Shown one piece after another: positions 22,351 through 33,588 of a stretch of 64,000 nucleotides of DNA. Source of the DNA: Isoetes taiwanensis (Eukaryota; Streptophyta; Lycopodiopsida; Isoetales; Isoetaceae); assembly GCA_021234155.1 (NCBI GenBank), contig JAJEKV010000855.1, forward strand, positions 1 to 64,000, given 5' to 3'. Position 1 is the first letter of the stretch; each line of letters opens with the position of its first letter. The position numbers and the translations under genes are program-made. A model generated the notes under the pieces. That model was given only the letters and a program-made list of their open reading frames with translations, made no database searches and was not told the DNA's origin.

Positions 22351-25300
22351 TTCTCGATTCGTGAAGTCGAGAGGTGAACAACAATGTACAAGCATTATCA
22401 TAATAGATTGTGGCGCATCCGGTGACACAATCAAACATACAAAATGGTTTCATCAGCGGGACAAAGCATGCCTTTTCGACTCGTGTGAGTCGAGAGCATC
22501 AACTCAATATACAAGTATATTCATTACAAAATGGTCAATACATGTGTTCCGTTCGATTACAATATTCACACAATTTGACTATCAAAGCGGGGGTCACTCT
22601 TCTTGTTCACCAAAGTATTTGTGGTCCATAGCTTTCATGATCTTTGCTCTTCTGGATCGGGTTCCGTGAGGCTCGGATAGTTAAGTAAGCACATCAAGCG
22701 ACAAGAATGGCAAAGAGGGATTCGCCAAGGCAGGACCAGTCCGAAGGACAACCACCTATCAGAGTCTCTCATATTCTTGGTCGATATGGTAAGCAATGAT
22801 TGTATTTTTTGGCGTTATGATAGCACTTGTGGCGGTAGTCGTCTATGATCAGCGTGTTGTGTTTGCCATAGTCTGGGTGCTTGCTAAACCACCTGTCGGC
22901 CTTTTCACCATTATAGGCTTCCCCTTTGTGATGGCTGGATCGAGGTCCTTCACATGCTCGACCCTTTTCGTTTCCCCAAGCGAACTTGAACTTCAAAAGC
23001 TGAAATGCCGAGAACACCAAGAACATTGACAATATTTTTCTTTGCCATACAAGACCATATACCCCGCCGAATCCGTGCGGGCACGATCAATAATTTCCTT
23101 AGCTCTAGGCCTCGGATACACTATTTTATGCTCTGTTTTCATTGGGATGCGAGGTGTTAATCTAAGGGGGGCGTCTTTGTCGTGGTATACTGCAGCTAAT
23201 ACCTCCATTGGCGTCAAATATTACAAGCTTGGTGGGACCAATTTGGATCGATTGGAGTTTGGCTCGACCATATTTCCGGTTCATCGGGATCCAAATGCGG
23301 GATCATTATCTTTTCGAGGTTCTTTACGTGGCGGTGTCTTGCTACGGATTTTCATTCTCATTCTCCTCGCGGCGTGAACGGCTGCCAAATGACAATGATG
23401 GGAGTCGTTGAGCTGGAATTCCACGAAATGATGACATCCGTCGAGGAAAGGAAGCGAGTTTTCTCGACTCGTGGTCGAGAATGAAAAAAAAGGTATTGAA
23501 AGGAAGCGAGTTTTCTCGACTTCATGAGTCGAGAAACAAATAAACAAAGTAAACTCACCTCAATCTCGGGTTTTCAATAATGTTTTTGCGACATTTCGGT
23601 TCAAACAACCGACATCCTCGTCTCCGTCAGGTTTGTCTCCCTCGTCCTCGTCGTCTTTCTTTGCTTCCATTTTGTCTTCCTCCCCTTGAAATGCTCATGA
23701 AGCAGATCGGGTATATTTGAATGGTTTCAACCATGTCCTTATTTCCAACCACGGATATAGGTTTCATTCCATACGGCATAGCCCCAGAGAGAACAGGCCA
23801 TTCATGTACCTTTCGCATACAATTTGATCTTCCTCGACCAAGTTGGTTATGAAGTACTTGATAACTCTTGGCGGATAGGAATTCTATGTATAGGACCGGT
23901 CGCACCATCTTTCTTTGACCTTGTCCATCGATGGAACATCCTCCATAAACCTGCCCCCTTCGGGGTTCCATACGCTCTTGAGAGATCATGAACTTGTCGA
24001 GATAATGATGCTTTCGCTAGACCACCACTTATCGAGTCGACCGCCGATCTTGAAATCAAAACCAAAACTATGTTGGCAAAGCTTGGTGCCTCGGCAAGCC
24101 AAGTCTGCACTCATGATCAAGTTCGTATATGGAGTGCATGATCTTGTTGGTGAAGTTAATATCAGTTGCCCATTGGGAGACAGCGATTGTTTGATTGCGG
24201 CATGCAAAAGACAAAAACCGAAAGCATCGAATCGGTCATGTCGGACCGTCTTGTACCTTTGCTCTCTATGTCGGCTTTGTCATAAAAAAAGGGTGGGGTC
24301 TTGATCATATTGATGGCAAATAGTGCCCACGGGTCAGTACCCGGTTCGGACCACCAAATCCCTTGTGTCCCAAAGTAACCAGAAATGGGGGAGCTATCGA
24401 TGCTTTTAAATGGGACCACCGCGAATCAAAGCTTCCTTTTGAGAATTGCCATAGCACGCGTTAGGGGAAAGGAAGGGTTTTTTGATGCAGCTTCACGGGT
24501 GTTGATGTAGGGTTGACATAGGCGGTTCAATTCCTTCATGTCTTCCTCATCAAGGGCAGCCTTTTTCTTTGTAATAATCAAAATCATGGTATTCATTAGA
24601 TGCAACGTTGCGAACTCTAGTGATGCCTTCTTCTAACATATATGCCGCTTTAGGGGCTGTGGCATAATCCTTTCGTCCCCGCAATTTAGAACTCTGGTCT
24701 TCCTTAGCAGGATTGTTCCCTCCAAGATTTTGCCTTGTAGGTCAAGCGTTTCTTTGTCCGTGAGGCCTCAGATCCTCTTCATGAACCGCTTGTCAAACAA
24801 CTTGGGGTCAGGCCGCTTTGGAAATTCTCCATTCTTGTCCCGGCTTGCCTCTTGTCCATTGAGCCCATAGGTGGTCCATTTCTCCCGACGCGCCTCGATT
24901 GCTAAGAATGAGGTCATATTGGTGCGAGAGACTCCACCCTTTCCTTGGTGTTCTCTTCTTCTTCTCCTCTTCTTCCTCTCCCTCGTCATCTTCATCCCTC
25001 CGCCAAAACATATCCGTGATAGTTTCTCAAAGGTCTTCCCACTTATCAGGGAGCCTGTTTTCCTTTAGAATGACCCGAGGACAACCCAATGCTTTCCAAC
25101 TTGCCTAGCGTGTATGATCTGGTCGAGGATAAAGGGCTGCACGTGGAAAATGTACCAATGTCGAGCATGAAAGTATCTACAAACACGGAATAAGCGAGTA
25201 AATAGAAGCCGGGTTTTCTCGATTTCGAGTAGAAAGTCCCTTTGAATGTCTAATTTTCTTTGCCTGCGGTTTTTTCGACTTCCGCCGAGTCGGCTCTGCA

Positions 25301-25590
25301 TCCTTTGATTTTACGCATTACCACGGCTTTCTCGTTTCGCGAGTCGAAAACCCGATGATAATAAGCAAATGTTAGGATGGCGAGGGCTTTTCATTTCAGC
25401 GGTCGAAAAGTCCCTTGAATGTCTAATTTTCTTTTTTCGGCTGGGGTTTTCGACTTCGCTGAGTCGAAAGCCTACATCCTTTGATTTTACGTGTTACTCA
25501 CGGCTTTTTCGACGAAGTCGAAACCCGATGATGTCGGCAAATGTTAGGATGGCGGGGCTTTCGACTCGAAATGGAAAGACTCGAAGAGTT
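22351..25590. repeat. Family of short TCGACT/AGTCGA hairpins
   Basis: Small palindromes with the same arm, TTYTCGACT...AGTCGARAA, and 1-6 base loops occur at about 22351-22372, 22473-22495, 23459-23482, 23511-23536, 25213-25234, 25270-25292, 25328-25350, 25446-25470, 25504-25522 and 25557-25580, with another at 28060-28082. Loops differ while arms are kept, which suggests repeated insertion or maintenance of a hairpin rather than one tandem array. All are inside the 8.84-kb transposon. Confidence 0.7.
25231..25577. repeat. Two tandem copies of about 174 bp
   Basis: 25231-25404 and 25405-25577 share GTCCCTTTGAATGTCTAATT, CATCCTTTGATTTTACG and GCAAATGTTAGGATGGCG in the same order, with several substitutions and small indels. 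Each unit contains two of the TCGACT/AGTCGA hairpins, and the hairpin loops are the most variable positions. Confidence 0.8.
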
Positions 25591-27741
25591 ATTTTACCTT
25601 CGTAGGCCTTTTCGCTGCTATTGTGTTCAGCGGTTGGCATAATGCGCCGCCGGTTCTTCGGGTCTCGTAGAAAAGAACTCGCACTCTCGGCGGCATATCT
25701 ATCCTTGATCCTTTGCGGCACCTCCTTCTCCGATCTGCAATACTTGAGGCGCCCTCTTTTGAATGCGGCACCGCCTACAACCGAACCCGGACTTCTTTTC
25801 CTTGAGATCTTCCTCGGACTTCCGGTGAACAACTCTTTGTCGACCTTCAAAAGGTATGACATCGCTGAGGCATTGGATGCGCAGAACAGATGTCGCCATC
25901 AGTTCGAAGAATCTCGGCATGTGTAATTTGGATTAAATTCCGTGGTTGAACAAGGCGGCATCTCCGTGCAAACCCCGGTAGATCTAATGTCCAGCAGCAA
26001 CTTGTGTGATATTCCTAGCGGATATCTTTGAGCTAGGCGGCTCCATTTTTCGTGCCCCTCTCGTGAAATCGATCCGATCATCTGGATCGAGGGTTTGGAG
26101 TCGACCATATCTTCGTCTCCTTCGTCATCGATTCCTCGGTGTGGTGTCATCATCCCATCTTTGTTTTGGTGGACTTTTTGTGTATGAACCACTTCATTCC
26201 CCACGCGGCAGAGTGTTGTAGAGTCTTCAAAGACAAGAGAAGTGAAGCTCCGTATTGAACGGTTTTCCCGACTACGGAAATCTCCATACCAAGCTCCACG
26301 GATGTTAGGGTTCAGGCCTCCTTCATCCCTTCCGGATCCTTCCACCCAAGGTTACGACAATTTAAGGCCCGCCTTTTTGGTGCCCTTAGCCTTGCTCATG
26401 GAAGAGTGAGAATAATTTGAAGCCCCCGCTAATTTTTGGTGCGATAGAACTTACTCTTAGCGCGTCCTCGACATGTAGTGTTAAATGCTTGAATCTGGGC
26501 GAGGAGGCGGAGAGCACAACACCGATTTTCTTGTACTTGTCTCCGGAGCTCTTCTTGTCCCTTTGGTGTAGAAGCAGATCTTTCTCCTTCCCACTTGTCG
26601 ATACCTCGACATACCACCAAGAATCTGCTTTTGTTTCAAGAAGCTCGTCTCCGGTCCCTCGATGGCCGAAGAATGGAGTTCGCCGATGATCACCCAGTGA
26701 GTCCAGGGTGAATCTTTGCAAGAAGAAAGGATGGATCGGTTAAGGTATTAGACAAAGAAAAACCTCGAGCTCACAGGGGTGTTTGTCTTCTTCTTCTTCT
26801 TGTTTTGGTAGAAGCATCCCCTCCGGCGCCTCTCTTCTTAGGCGAAGTCATGTCTATATGCCCTCTCATCCTCTTCGCACCCCTCGTACATAAAAGTTTC
26901 CTCCGCGGGTTTTGAGTTTTAGGATTTTGCATGTAAAAAGATCGGGCGTGTTCTTTAGTTTGAACTTAAGGACATGCAATCATTTATGAAAAGAAGGGCT
27001 AAAGTACAAAGACGGCCGGTTTTAGCCCGCCCAAACACTATTTCAAATTTAATCACATCAAGGGACTTTGTGAGCGGGGCGAAGTTTATCTTCCCCGCGC
27101 GGCATTGGGGACCTCGACCGGAGGGGGAGCATCGACCGTTAGCGACTTCAGGAATGGCGCGCTGACGCGTGTAAGCGCTATGGCGCCTTGCATATGTGTT
27201 TTCCCCCGACCTGGCCCTATTGCAAGCTGTTGATTTGATCGATGAGCAACGGAGCTAAGGTAGGAAGCGGAGAGCGAGACCACCTGAACTCTACATCATG
27301 GGCCATGGAAGGGGATACTTGAGAATCGCAAGGATACAAGTATTAGATGAGGAATACACTCTTGAAGAGACCGGCTGGAAAGAAGCAAAGACTCGGGTGA
27401 GGCCTGCGGGATCCGTGATACAAAGGGGCCCAAGGAATTACTAGTGAAGAGGGGTGAGTTTCAGAGATGCCTATGTTATTTCGGGGCTTGTAGAACATGC
27501 CGTATGTGTTTAAATAATGGGCTGCCGATAAGCTCGCCGGATTGATGTTTTCCTTGTCCGGCATTTTCAGCTTAGAGATGATTTACTCTCTAGGTTGAGA
27601 TGCTCGGCAAGCGAAACATTGAATCGAGGGTAAAGAAAGCCCGCTTTTAGGTGTGTTTTTCATGGACCGCTTACTTGGAATGTTGTACATAGATCAGGCT
27701 AGGACTAAGGCCCAGGAGATGCGGTTCAAATGCATCCTCTT

Positions 27742-28005
27742 GTAGTTAGTGGGAGGGCCTCCACCTCGTCCGAACCACTCCTCTTCTTAATATTCGAGGA
27801 AGATGGTTCAAGGAGAGTGGCTCGCATGAGGCTAGAGGCACTTGGGACTAAAACAGGGAGAATAGAAAGTGCAAGACTTGTAGAGAATGCAAGCATTGGC
27901 TTCCTCTCTTCGTGGTTTCGCTGTGGTTAGTTGTAGAGGCCTCCACCCAGTCCGAGCCCCTCCCCTTCGCAATATTCGACGAAGATGGTTCAAGGAGAGT
28001 GACTC
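27742..28005. repeat. Diverged direct repeat of about 83 bp
   Basis: 27742-27824 and 27923-28005 both contain AGGGCCTCCACC or AGAGGCCTCCACC and GAAGATGGTTCAAGGAGAGT at the same spacing. The copies are about 85% alike by eye and 181 bp apart. They lie just before the transposase-like gene. Confidence 0.7.
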
Positions 28006-28099
28006 GACTGGTCGAGCCACCGCTACCGCATTAATGTGAGAATTGGTCGGGTTAAGGGATTCTCGACTGCGAAGTCGAGAATGCTTGGCACTCACTTCT

Positions 28100-29935
28100 G
28101 GACGGTGAGTGTCCTACAACACATGCCATTCTCAAAGTGCAACACTTGCATTCAACTCAAGGATACACTTGCATCAACTGCAATAGAGAAAGAAAGAATG
28201 GCAATTAGGGGAGCAATTTGCGGATCACCAAAGGGACCAAATATCATGTAGACAGCATTGTATTAAAGTGGAGAACATTTTCCGAGATGCAGGTAGGACA
28301 AATTCTTGTGTATAATTCATGATAAGATGGACCAACACAAGACTTTCTTGCCAAAGCTTGATCCTTTACCCAAAGCGTTGTCAAAACGCTTTTAGGATGA
28401 AAGTAAGTCCGGTGGGTGTATTAACACATGGTCATGGTGCTTTGGAACATATGGTCATTTTGTGCTTGATCTATGGAGAGATGATCCAAACTTCCATGTG
28501 AGCTCTATTTTCAAGTGCCCGAGAACACTAGAGAAAGGATCGATAGAAGGGAGGAGGTATTCCCCTTCAAGCACCCATTTTGAGGCTTTGATGGATGATC
28601 AACCGCTTTGTTACCAAAGGCGATAAAAAAGCTCACATCCAAGGGGTCTAGTGAATCAAGGAGGACTTGGGATGATTTCCCCTTACTTGAGAAAATTGCC
28701 GAGGAGCTATGTGTTGAGTTGGACAACCGTTGGAAAGAAAACAAGAATAGATGGATGTTTGGGGCAATGTCATACTTGGACAGTGGGAGTATTCAAAGTT
28801 GTGAAAGTGGGATTCATGATGGTTGGGCATCGCATGATGATATAGATGGATTCTTTGGAACTTTCTCCACCAAGCTCAAGAGAGAAAAACATGACCACTC
28901 TCCCCGAACTAATGGATGTGTTTGAGAGCTGCATTGACCCCAACCCAATGGCTTTCTTGATGGATGAGGTTGCTTGATTGGAAATCATTTGTAGAAGGAT
29001 ACTTGCTAGATGGCAAGGACCAGGTTGAATGAGGACACACAAAGCCACTTCAATTCAAGTTTTTGGGTTAGGGATGGAATACCAATCATGCAATATAAAT
29101 GGAGACCAGGTGACAAGTTGTGGATGCCCGCACAAGGTATCGAAGTTGTGGCAAGGGGTGCTGGCTTGGTGAAGTTCTCATTCCTAAAGGGCGACCAAAA
29201 CCACTACCTCCCTTCAAGGCAAGTCAAAGACTCTAGCCAACCGGGTGAAGGGCATCAAGGATTACATAACTTTGGGATGATGTTCGAAATGGAAAGCACA
29301 CCTCCACTCTTAAGAAAAATCAAATGGACTCCCTAATCAAGTCTTTGGGAGAAAGTTGTGACATGCTTAGAAACCTGAGCGACCATGTGGGAGGGAGTTA
29401 AGAGACGGGTTCTTGCCGTGAGTCAAGATGGGAGGGTTCTCAAGGTGCAAGCACGTCTAAGAATGCTCACTTGGGTCCCAACAAAGGGTTCCAAGTGGTT
29501 TGGGAAGTAAGGCCTCAAAGTCAAGTGGTTTGATCTTCCGAGTGGGATCCCTTTGAGGACATCAAGGAAGGATACTTTGTGCTAGTAAGGCACGATGATG
29601 ATGAGGACTGGTCCAATATGGTTAGGGGTGGCACTCTCGATGTGACCACCACTATGCACGATGGAGAGGAGTTAAGGCCCGGATTCCAAATTCAATATTG
29701 GGAGCCCATTGGGAGGCACAAGAAGGGCAACTTGAAGGAGCAATACAGCATTTGGGAGAAGAAGTGGAGGGCAAATTATGCCGACCCTCAAAGGAGGGAA
29801 TTGGTGGAGTGTGTGGTATGGTCATATCCAAGTTCTCACATTGCAAAAGACAACACACACAAGATCCCAAGAAAGGAGATGGACAAGGCCATGAGCAACC
29901 TCCATGCTATATCATTGTATGAGGGTGCATAATAT
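28100..29935 (+). pseudogene. Decayed DDE-like transposase gene (LDN/HDDID family)
   Basis: The right fifth of the transposon encodes, in pieces and changing frames, a protein I recognise as a large eukaryotic family with a predicted RNase H-like core, annotated in some databases as DUF7869-like. In order: FSKCNTCIQLKDTL (28129), DKMDQHKTFLPKLDPLPK (28321), VGVLTHGHGA (about 28405) with GHFVLDLWRDDPNF, then VELDNRWKENKNRW (28707; the family normally has LDNC or similar), TVGVFKVVKVGFMMVGH, HDDIDGFFGTFSTKLK (about 28830), and a C-terminal part with VRDGIPIMQYKW (29060) and LRPGFQIQYWEP (29670). Candidate acidic catalytic residues are the D of DKMDQ, the D of LDN (28722) and the D pair of HDDID; this is inferred. 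At least five frameshifts or stops make it inactive. Confidence 0.6.
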
Positions 29936-30132
29936 TGAGAAGTTTGAAAACTTTCTCAACTAGTGGTTTGTAAAATTTATGAGGAAAACAAGTAACCCAA
30001 TTCTATGTGTGTCATGTGTAATTCTATTCAAGCAATCAATTCAGAAATTTCTTTTATGGTGTGTGAGTCCCATTTTCAGTCCGAGTCCCAAAATTCAAGA
30101 TTTGTCCCACTTTAATTAAATACGACTTTATA

Positions 30133-31668
30133 GGGAAAAGCAAAAGACTGGATAGAATTGAAGAAGAAGAAATTGAGGAAGAAGTCGAGCAAGTTATGGC
30201 AATACTGGAAGATACAATGACCCCTCAAACATATGAAGATGTATTAAAATCTGAAGAAAAGGAAAAATGGCTAGTTACAATGGAGGAAGAATTAAACTCC
30301 TTCAAAACCACTGAAACTTATGAGGTTGGAGAACTGCCAAATGGAAAAACAGCTATTGGAAGCAAATGGATATTTAAAATTAAAACATGTGCTGATGGCA
30401 GTAAAAAATTTAAAGCAAGACTAGTAGCAAAGGGTTTTACTCAAAGGAACGGCAGAGATTATGATGAAACTTACTCTCCAATAGTTAAACTTACAAGTAT
30501 AAGACTATTATTGGCTTTAGGTACAGTTGGAATCTAGAATTACATCACATGGATGTCAAAACTGCTTTTTTGAATGCCAAACTTGAGGAAGACATCTATA
30601 TGAAACCACCAGTTGGCATTGAAAATGGAAGCAACAAAATATGGAAGCCAAAACGTGATGTTTATGGTCTCAAACAAGCACCTAGACAATGGTACCTTTG
30701 CATAGATAATTTCCTCAGGGAACAAAAATTTGAGAAGCTCAGAAATGATGGGAATATGTACATATTTAAGGCTGATTCAAAATTCTGCATCATAGCTCTT
30801 TATGTAGATGATTGCATTATGGCTGCAAATTGTCTTGATGTACTCAATCATTGCAAAGAAATTTTGAAGAGACGTTTTCATATGACAGATCTTGGAGAAT
30901 TATAAAAATTTCTAGGCATTGAAGTGGTAAGGAACAGGAACAAGCAGGAGTTATGTCTAAAGCAGAGCAAGCATATAGAAAACATGCTAACTAGGTTCAA
31001 TTTATCTGATGCCAACACTGTCAAAACTCCTATGGCACCTGGACATAACTTGACTGCTGACATTGAGATGAATGAGTCAAAAACAAAAGAAATGGAAGAT
31101 ATACCATATAGGGCTCTCATAAGTTGTCTTTTATACTTGTCAAATAATACTCGCCCAGATATAGCATATGCAGTAAACATCTTGAGCAGGAGATGTCACA
31201 ATCCCAGCAAAGCACATTGGATAGCAGGAAAAAGAATCCTGAGGTATTTAAAGGGAACCAGAGATTTTGGAATCAAATTTAACAATTCTAATTTGAAAAT
31301 AGAAGCATACAGTGATGCAGACTGGAGAGGGGACTTAAGTATGAGAAAATCAACCTCTGGATATGTTATTTTTCTAGCAGGTGGACCTATATCTTGGAGA
31401 ACCAAAAAGCAAAGTGCAGTAGCAATGTCTTCAGCTGAGGCAGAATATCAGCTGCCTCTCTAGCTTCTAAGGAAGTAGTGTGGCTCAGAAGATTATTAGA
31501 AGAGCTAGGATGTGTTCAAACAGAGGCAACAAAGATCAGTCAAAGTTGTATGGCAATTGTGAAAAATCCAGTTGACCATGAAAGGACCAAGCATATAGAG
31601 TTGAACATGCACTTTATCAGGGAACTGGCAGATAAGAAATATTCAGATGGAATATGTAGCATAATAAC
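30133..31668 (+). pseudogene. Ty1/copia element 1 reverse transcriptase and RNase H
   Basis: Coding resumes after the transposon. RT: WIFKIKTCADGSKKFKARLV and FTQRNGRDYDETYSPIVKL (30370-30500), HMDVKTAFLNAKLEEDIYM (30548; one stop at 30535), DVYGLKQAPRQWY, and the catalytic IALYVDDCIM (about 30795-30825). RNase H: AYSDADWRGDLSMRKSTSGY, AVAMSSAEAEY (about 31415-31450), a frame change at 31455, then VVWLRRLLEELGC, QSCMAIVKNPVDHERTKHIE and HFIRELADKK. The protein is cut off after KKYSDG at about 31660; the expected last 40 residues, DQIADVFTKAL-like, are missing here but occur inverted at 38121-38216. Confidence 0.92.
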
Positions 31669-31810
31669 AGGGGGTTTTCTTTGTGTTTTTGTACGCTTTT
31701 CACTAAGGTTTTCCTATGATTTCGTGATGTATTCAAATGGATGTACTAATGCGTACTTCTAGAGTGCACCATTTCTAAGCCATTTATTTTAGCTTTTTTT
31801 TTTCCAATGG

Positions 31811-32037
31811 TCAACAACCAATGGCTCACAACAAAAGCCCTTTTTTTTGCGTGTGTGGTGCATAATGGTCAACAACCAATGGCTCACAACAAAAGCCTTC
31901 TTTTTGTGTGTGTGGTGCATAATGGGCAACAACCAATGGCTCACAACAAAAGCCCTTTTTGTGCGTGTGGTGCATAATGGTCAACAACCAATGGCTCACA
32001 ACAAAAGCCCTCTTTTTGTGCGTGTGGTGCATAATGG
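31811..32037. repeat. Minisatellite, four copies of 55-58 bp
   Basis: Units start at 31811, 31869, 31926 and 31981, each with TCAACAACCAATGGCTCACA, ACAAAAGCC, a variable T run and GTGTGGTGCATAATGG. Length differs only in the T run. The array begins about 145 bp after the truncation point of copia element 1. Confidence 0.95.
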
Positions 32038-32720
32038 GCACATGAAGGGCTTGAAGGGCTTATGTAGTGCGTTTCCGTTTAAGAACACATTTCTTATCAT
32101 AACTTTTGATCCAGAGCTCTGAACTTTTGATCTAGAGCTCTGTTTGAGATGATTTTTATTGCATTGGAAAGCTCTCTCCGAGATCTTTTTGATAGTGTAT
32201 GATACGGATATGTTCGGTTAAGTTATCTATGCTAAAACATCAATTTTTCGGCCGGGTTTGGTAGGCTTTCACATCCTACCAGCTGATTAATACAGGATTG
32301 CGCTATTGATATTGTTTTATGGCTCATTAGAATGAAGCTTGCAAAAAATTACCATGCATTTTTAGATTTTGAGGCGGTTATTAAGCAAATTCAAGGCTTC
32401 TAGATCCTTGTGCTAACAAGCAGAAAAGTTTCCCACTTTGGTTTTTCACTACAAGAATCCATGGAGGCCAAAGGCTGCTGTTAAATTCCAGTTGAAAAAT
32501 GTTTGTGTATGGATGTTGCAAACTTTATGACTTTCAGAATAATGGGATCAATCTGCTCTATCTTTATGGTAACTTTTACTTATGTTCTATTTGTTTTATT
32601 GTGATGAAATTCAAAAGCTACAGGTGATGAAAGCCTCAAATGAATTCTAGTTTTTTTCTGGTTTGAATTCTAAAATTTTTGTCACACCGGGGGGGAGGGG
32701 GACGTCCCTAAGGCAATCAA
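32038..32720. other. Region without recognisable feature
   Basis: AT-rich sequence with no coding signal. A G-rich tract (GTCACACCGGGGGGGAGG, 32681-32698) near its end resembles the first bases of the MITE-like element at 38423, so a fragment of that family may lie here. Confidence 0.4.
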
Positions 32721-32721
32721 G

Positions 32722-32907
32722 GGGCCAAAAAAATTTTTTGCAACACAAACCATTAACATCCAACATATAAAAAATTATATCCCCAACACATAACAACCAT
32801 TGACATTAACAACCAACACATAACTACCATTGACATTAATTAACACAACCATTGGGTCCAACACATTTAAATTAAAATCCCCCTTAAACCCCCTTTGGTT
32901 TCCTTTT
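32722..32907. repeat. Dispersed 190-bp repeat, copy A
   Basis: From GGCCAAAAAAATTTTTTGCA to CCCCCTTTGGTTT this matches 38217-38411 in the same orientation with about 95% identity by eye. It is built from imperfect repeats of ACCAACACATAAC and CATTGACATTAA. The unit number differs between the copies (copy B has an extra one). No terminal repeats or target duplication are visible. Confidence 0.85.
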
Positions 32908-33089
32908 TTGGGTTGCCCCTAGGGGGCAAACCCTTGTTTATGTGGGCTTTTGGCATATCCTAGGTATATGCTAGAATATCCCTCGGATATGCTGGTGACT
33001 GCTAAAAACTTACGATGGGCTGTAAATGTTAGGTCACTTCTGTAGGTGGGCAGCCGCTCTCGAAACCGGCTAACCGGAGAGGTATCTTG

Positions 33090-33267
33090 GGCAGATTTCC
33101 AGCAAATGAACGTCGAGGGCATCAAAGCAGGAATAGCGACATATGTGAGTATTATAAGTGCATGTGCTATTCCAGCAGATCGGGCTGAAGGAAAACGTAT
33201 TCGCACAAACATATTAGGCAATGAAGTCCAGTTTGATATTATGCTTGGAGGTGCACTAGCTACCATT
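33090..33267 (+). pseudogene. Pentatricopeptide-repeat (PPR) gene fragment
   Basis: The plus strand encodes FQQMNVEGIKAGIATYVSII, SACAIPADRAEGKRI and TNILGNEVQFDIMLGGALA, which match one and a half PPR motifs of plant P/L/S-type proteins (usual form: FQQMxxEGIKPDxxTYVSILSACA...GKxIH). PPR proteins bind organellar RNA. Here only about 60 residues remain, the upstream part is missing, and the sequence runs straight into an unrelated 163-bp tandem repeat. It is a gene fragment, perhaps carried by a mobile element. Confidence 0.7.
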
Positions 33268-33588
33268 AAACCGCATTTTGATGAAGGTTTAAGACATGTA
33301 TTTGCTGAAACTTTAGCCTAGATGCTTCTATTTTGTTCATAAAACCGGTGATATCCAATTAAGGATTATCGTAGAGCACTTATTTAAGGACCTCCTTCGA
33401 TTACTAGGATTTTTCAATCTTAGGGATGTGAAACCGCATTTTGATGAAGGTTTAAGACATGTATTTGCTGAAACTTTAGCCTAGATGCTTCTATTTTGTT
33501 CATAAAACTTCGGATATCCAATTAAGGATTATCGAACACTTATTTAAGAACCTCCCTTCGATTACTAGGATTTTTCAATCTTAGACTG
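33268..33588. repeat. Two tandem copies of about 160 bp
   Basis: 33268-33430 and 33431-33588 both run from AAACCGCATTTTGATGAAGG to GGATTTTTCAATCTTAG, over 95% alike, differing by a few small indels. The first copy is fused to the end of the PPR fragment. Confidence 0.92.

Larger units (their letters stand above)
21383..26720 (-). pseudogene. Coding-like minus-strand patches in the transposon
   Basis: Between the left end and about 26.7 kb the minus strand has many frames of 60-240 codons that overlap or follow each other with frame changes. The longest is 21383-22111, others 23627-23989, 24162-24419, 25494-25862, 25899-26345 and 26386-26721. The composition is protein-like (for example NPLRWTTYQDDVIRVTNK, PWALFAINMIKTPPFF, KKIGVVLSASSPRFKHL) but I recognise no family. 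They may be exons of one decayed gene transcribed away from the transposase-like gene, with the AT-rich stretch 21300-21560 as its 3' end. Function unknown. Confidence 0.3.
21281..30132. mobile_element. 8.84-kb DNA transposon with terminal inverted repeats
   Basis: The element 21285-30128 splits the copia polyprotein (GIDAI before, GKSKRLDRIEEE after). Its ends are a perfect 25-bp inverted repeat, 21285-21309 and 30104-30128, starting AAGTCGTATTTAATTA and ending GTGGGAC. With these borders the flank TATA is duplicated (21281-21284 and 30129-30132); because the site is palindromic, a 2-bp AT duplication fits equally well. Removing the element restores GATGCTATAGGG and the copia frame. GGGACT recurs inside both ends (TTTGGGACT and AATGGGACT near the right end), like subterminal transposase sites. 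The right part carries a decayed DDE-like gene. The superfamily is not one I can name; end sequence and target size do not fit CACTA, hAT, Mutator or PIF/Harbinger well. Confidence 0.85.

Noticed and set aside
31811-32037. CRISPR-like array
   Set aside because: Units are contiguous with no unique spacers, and this is eukaryotic DNA; a minisatellite explains it.
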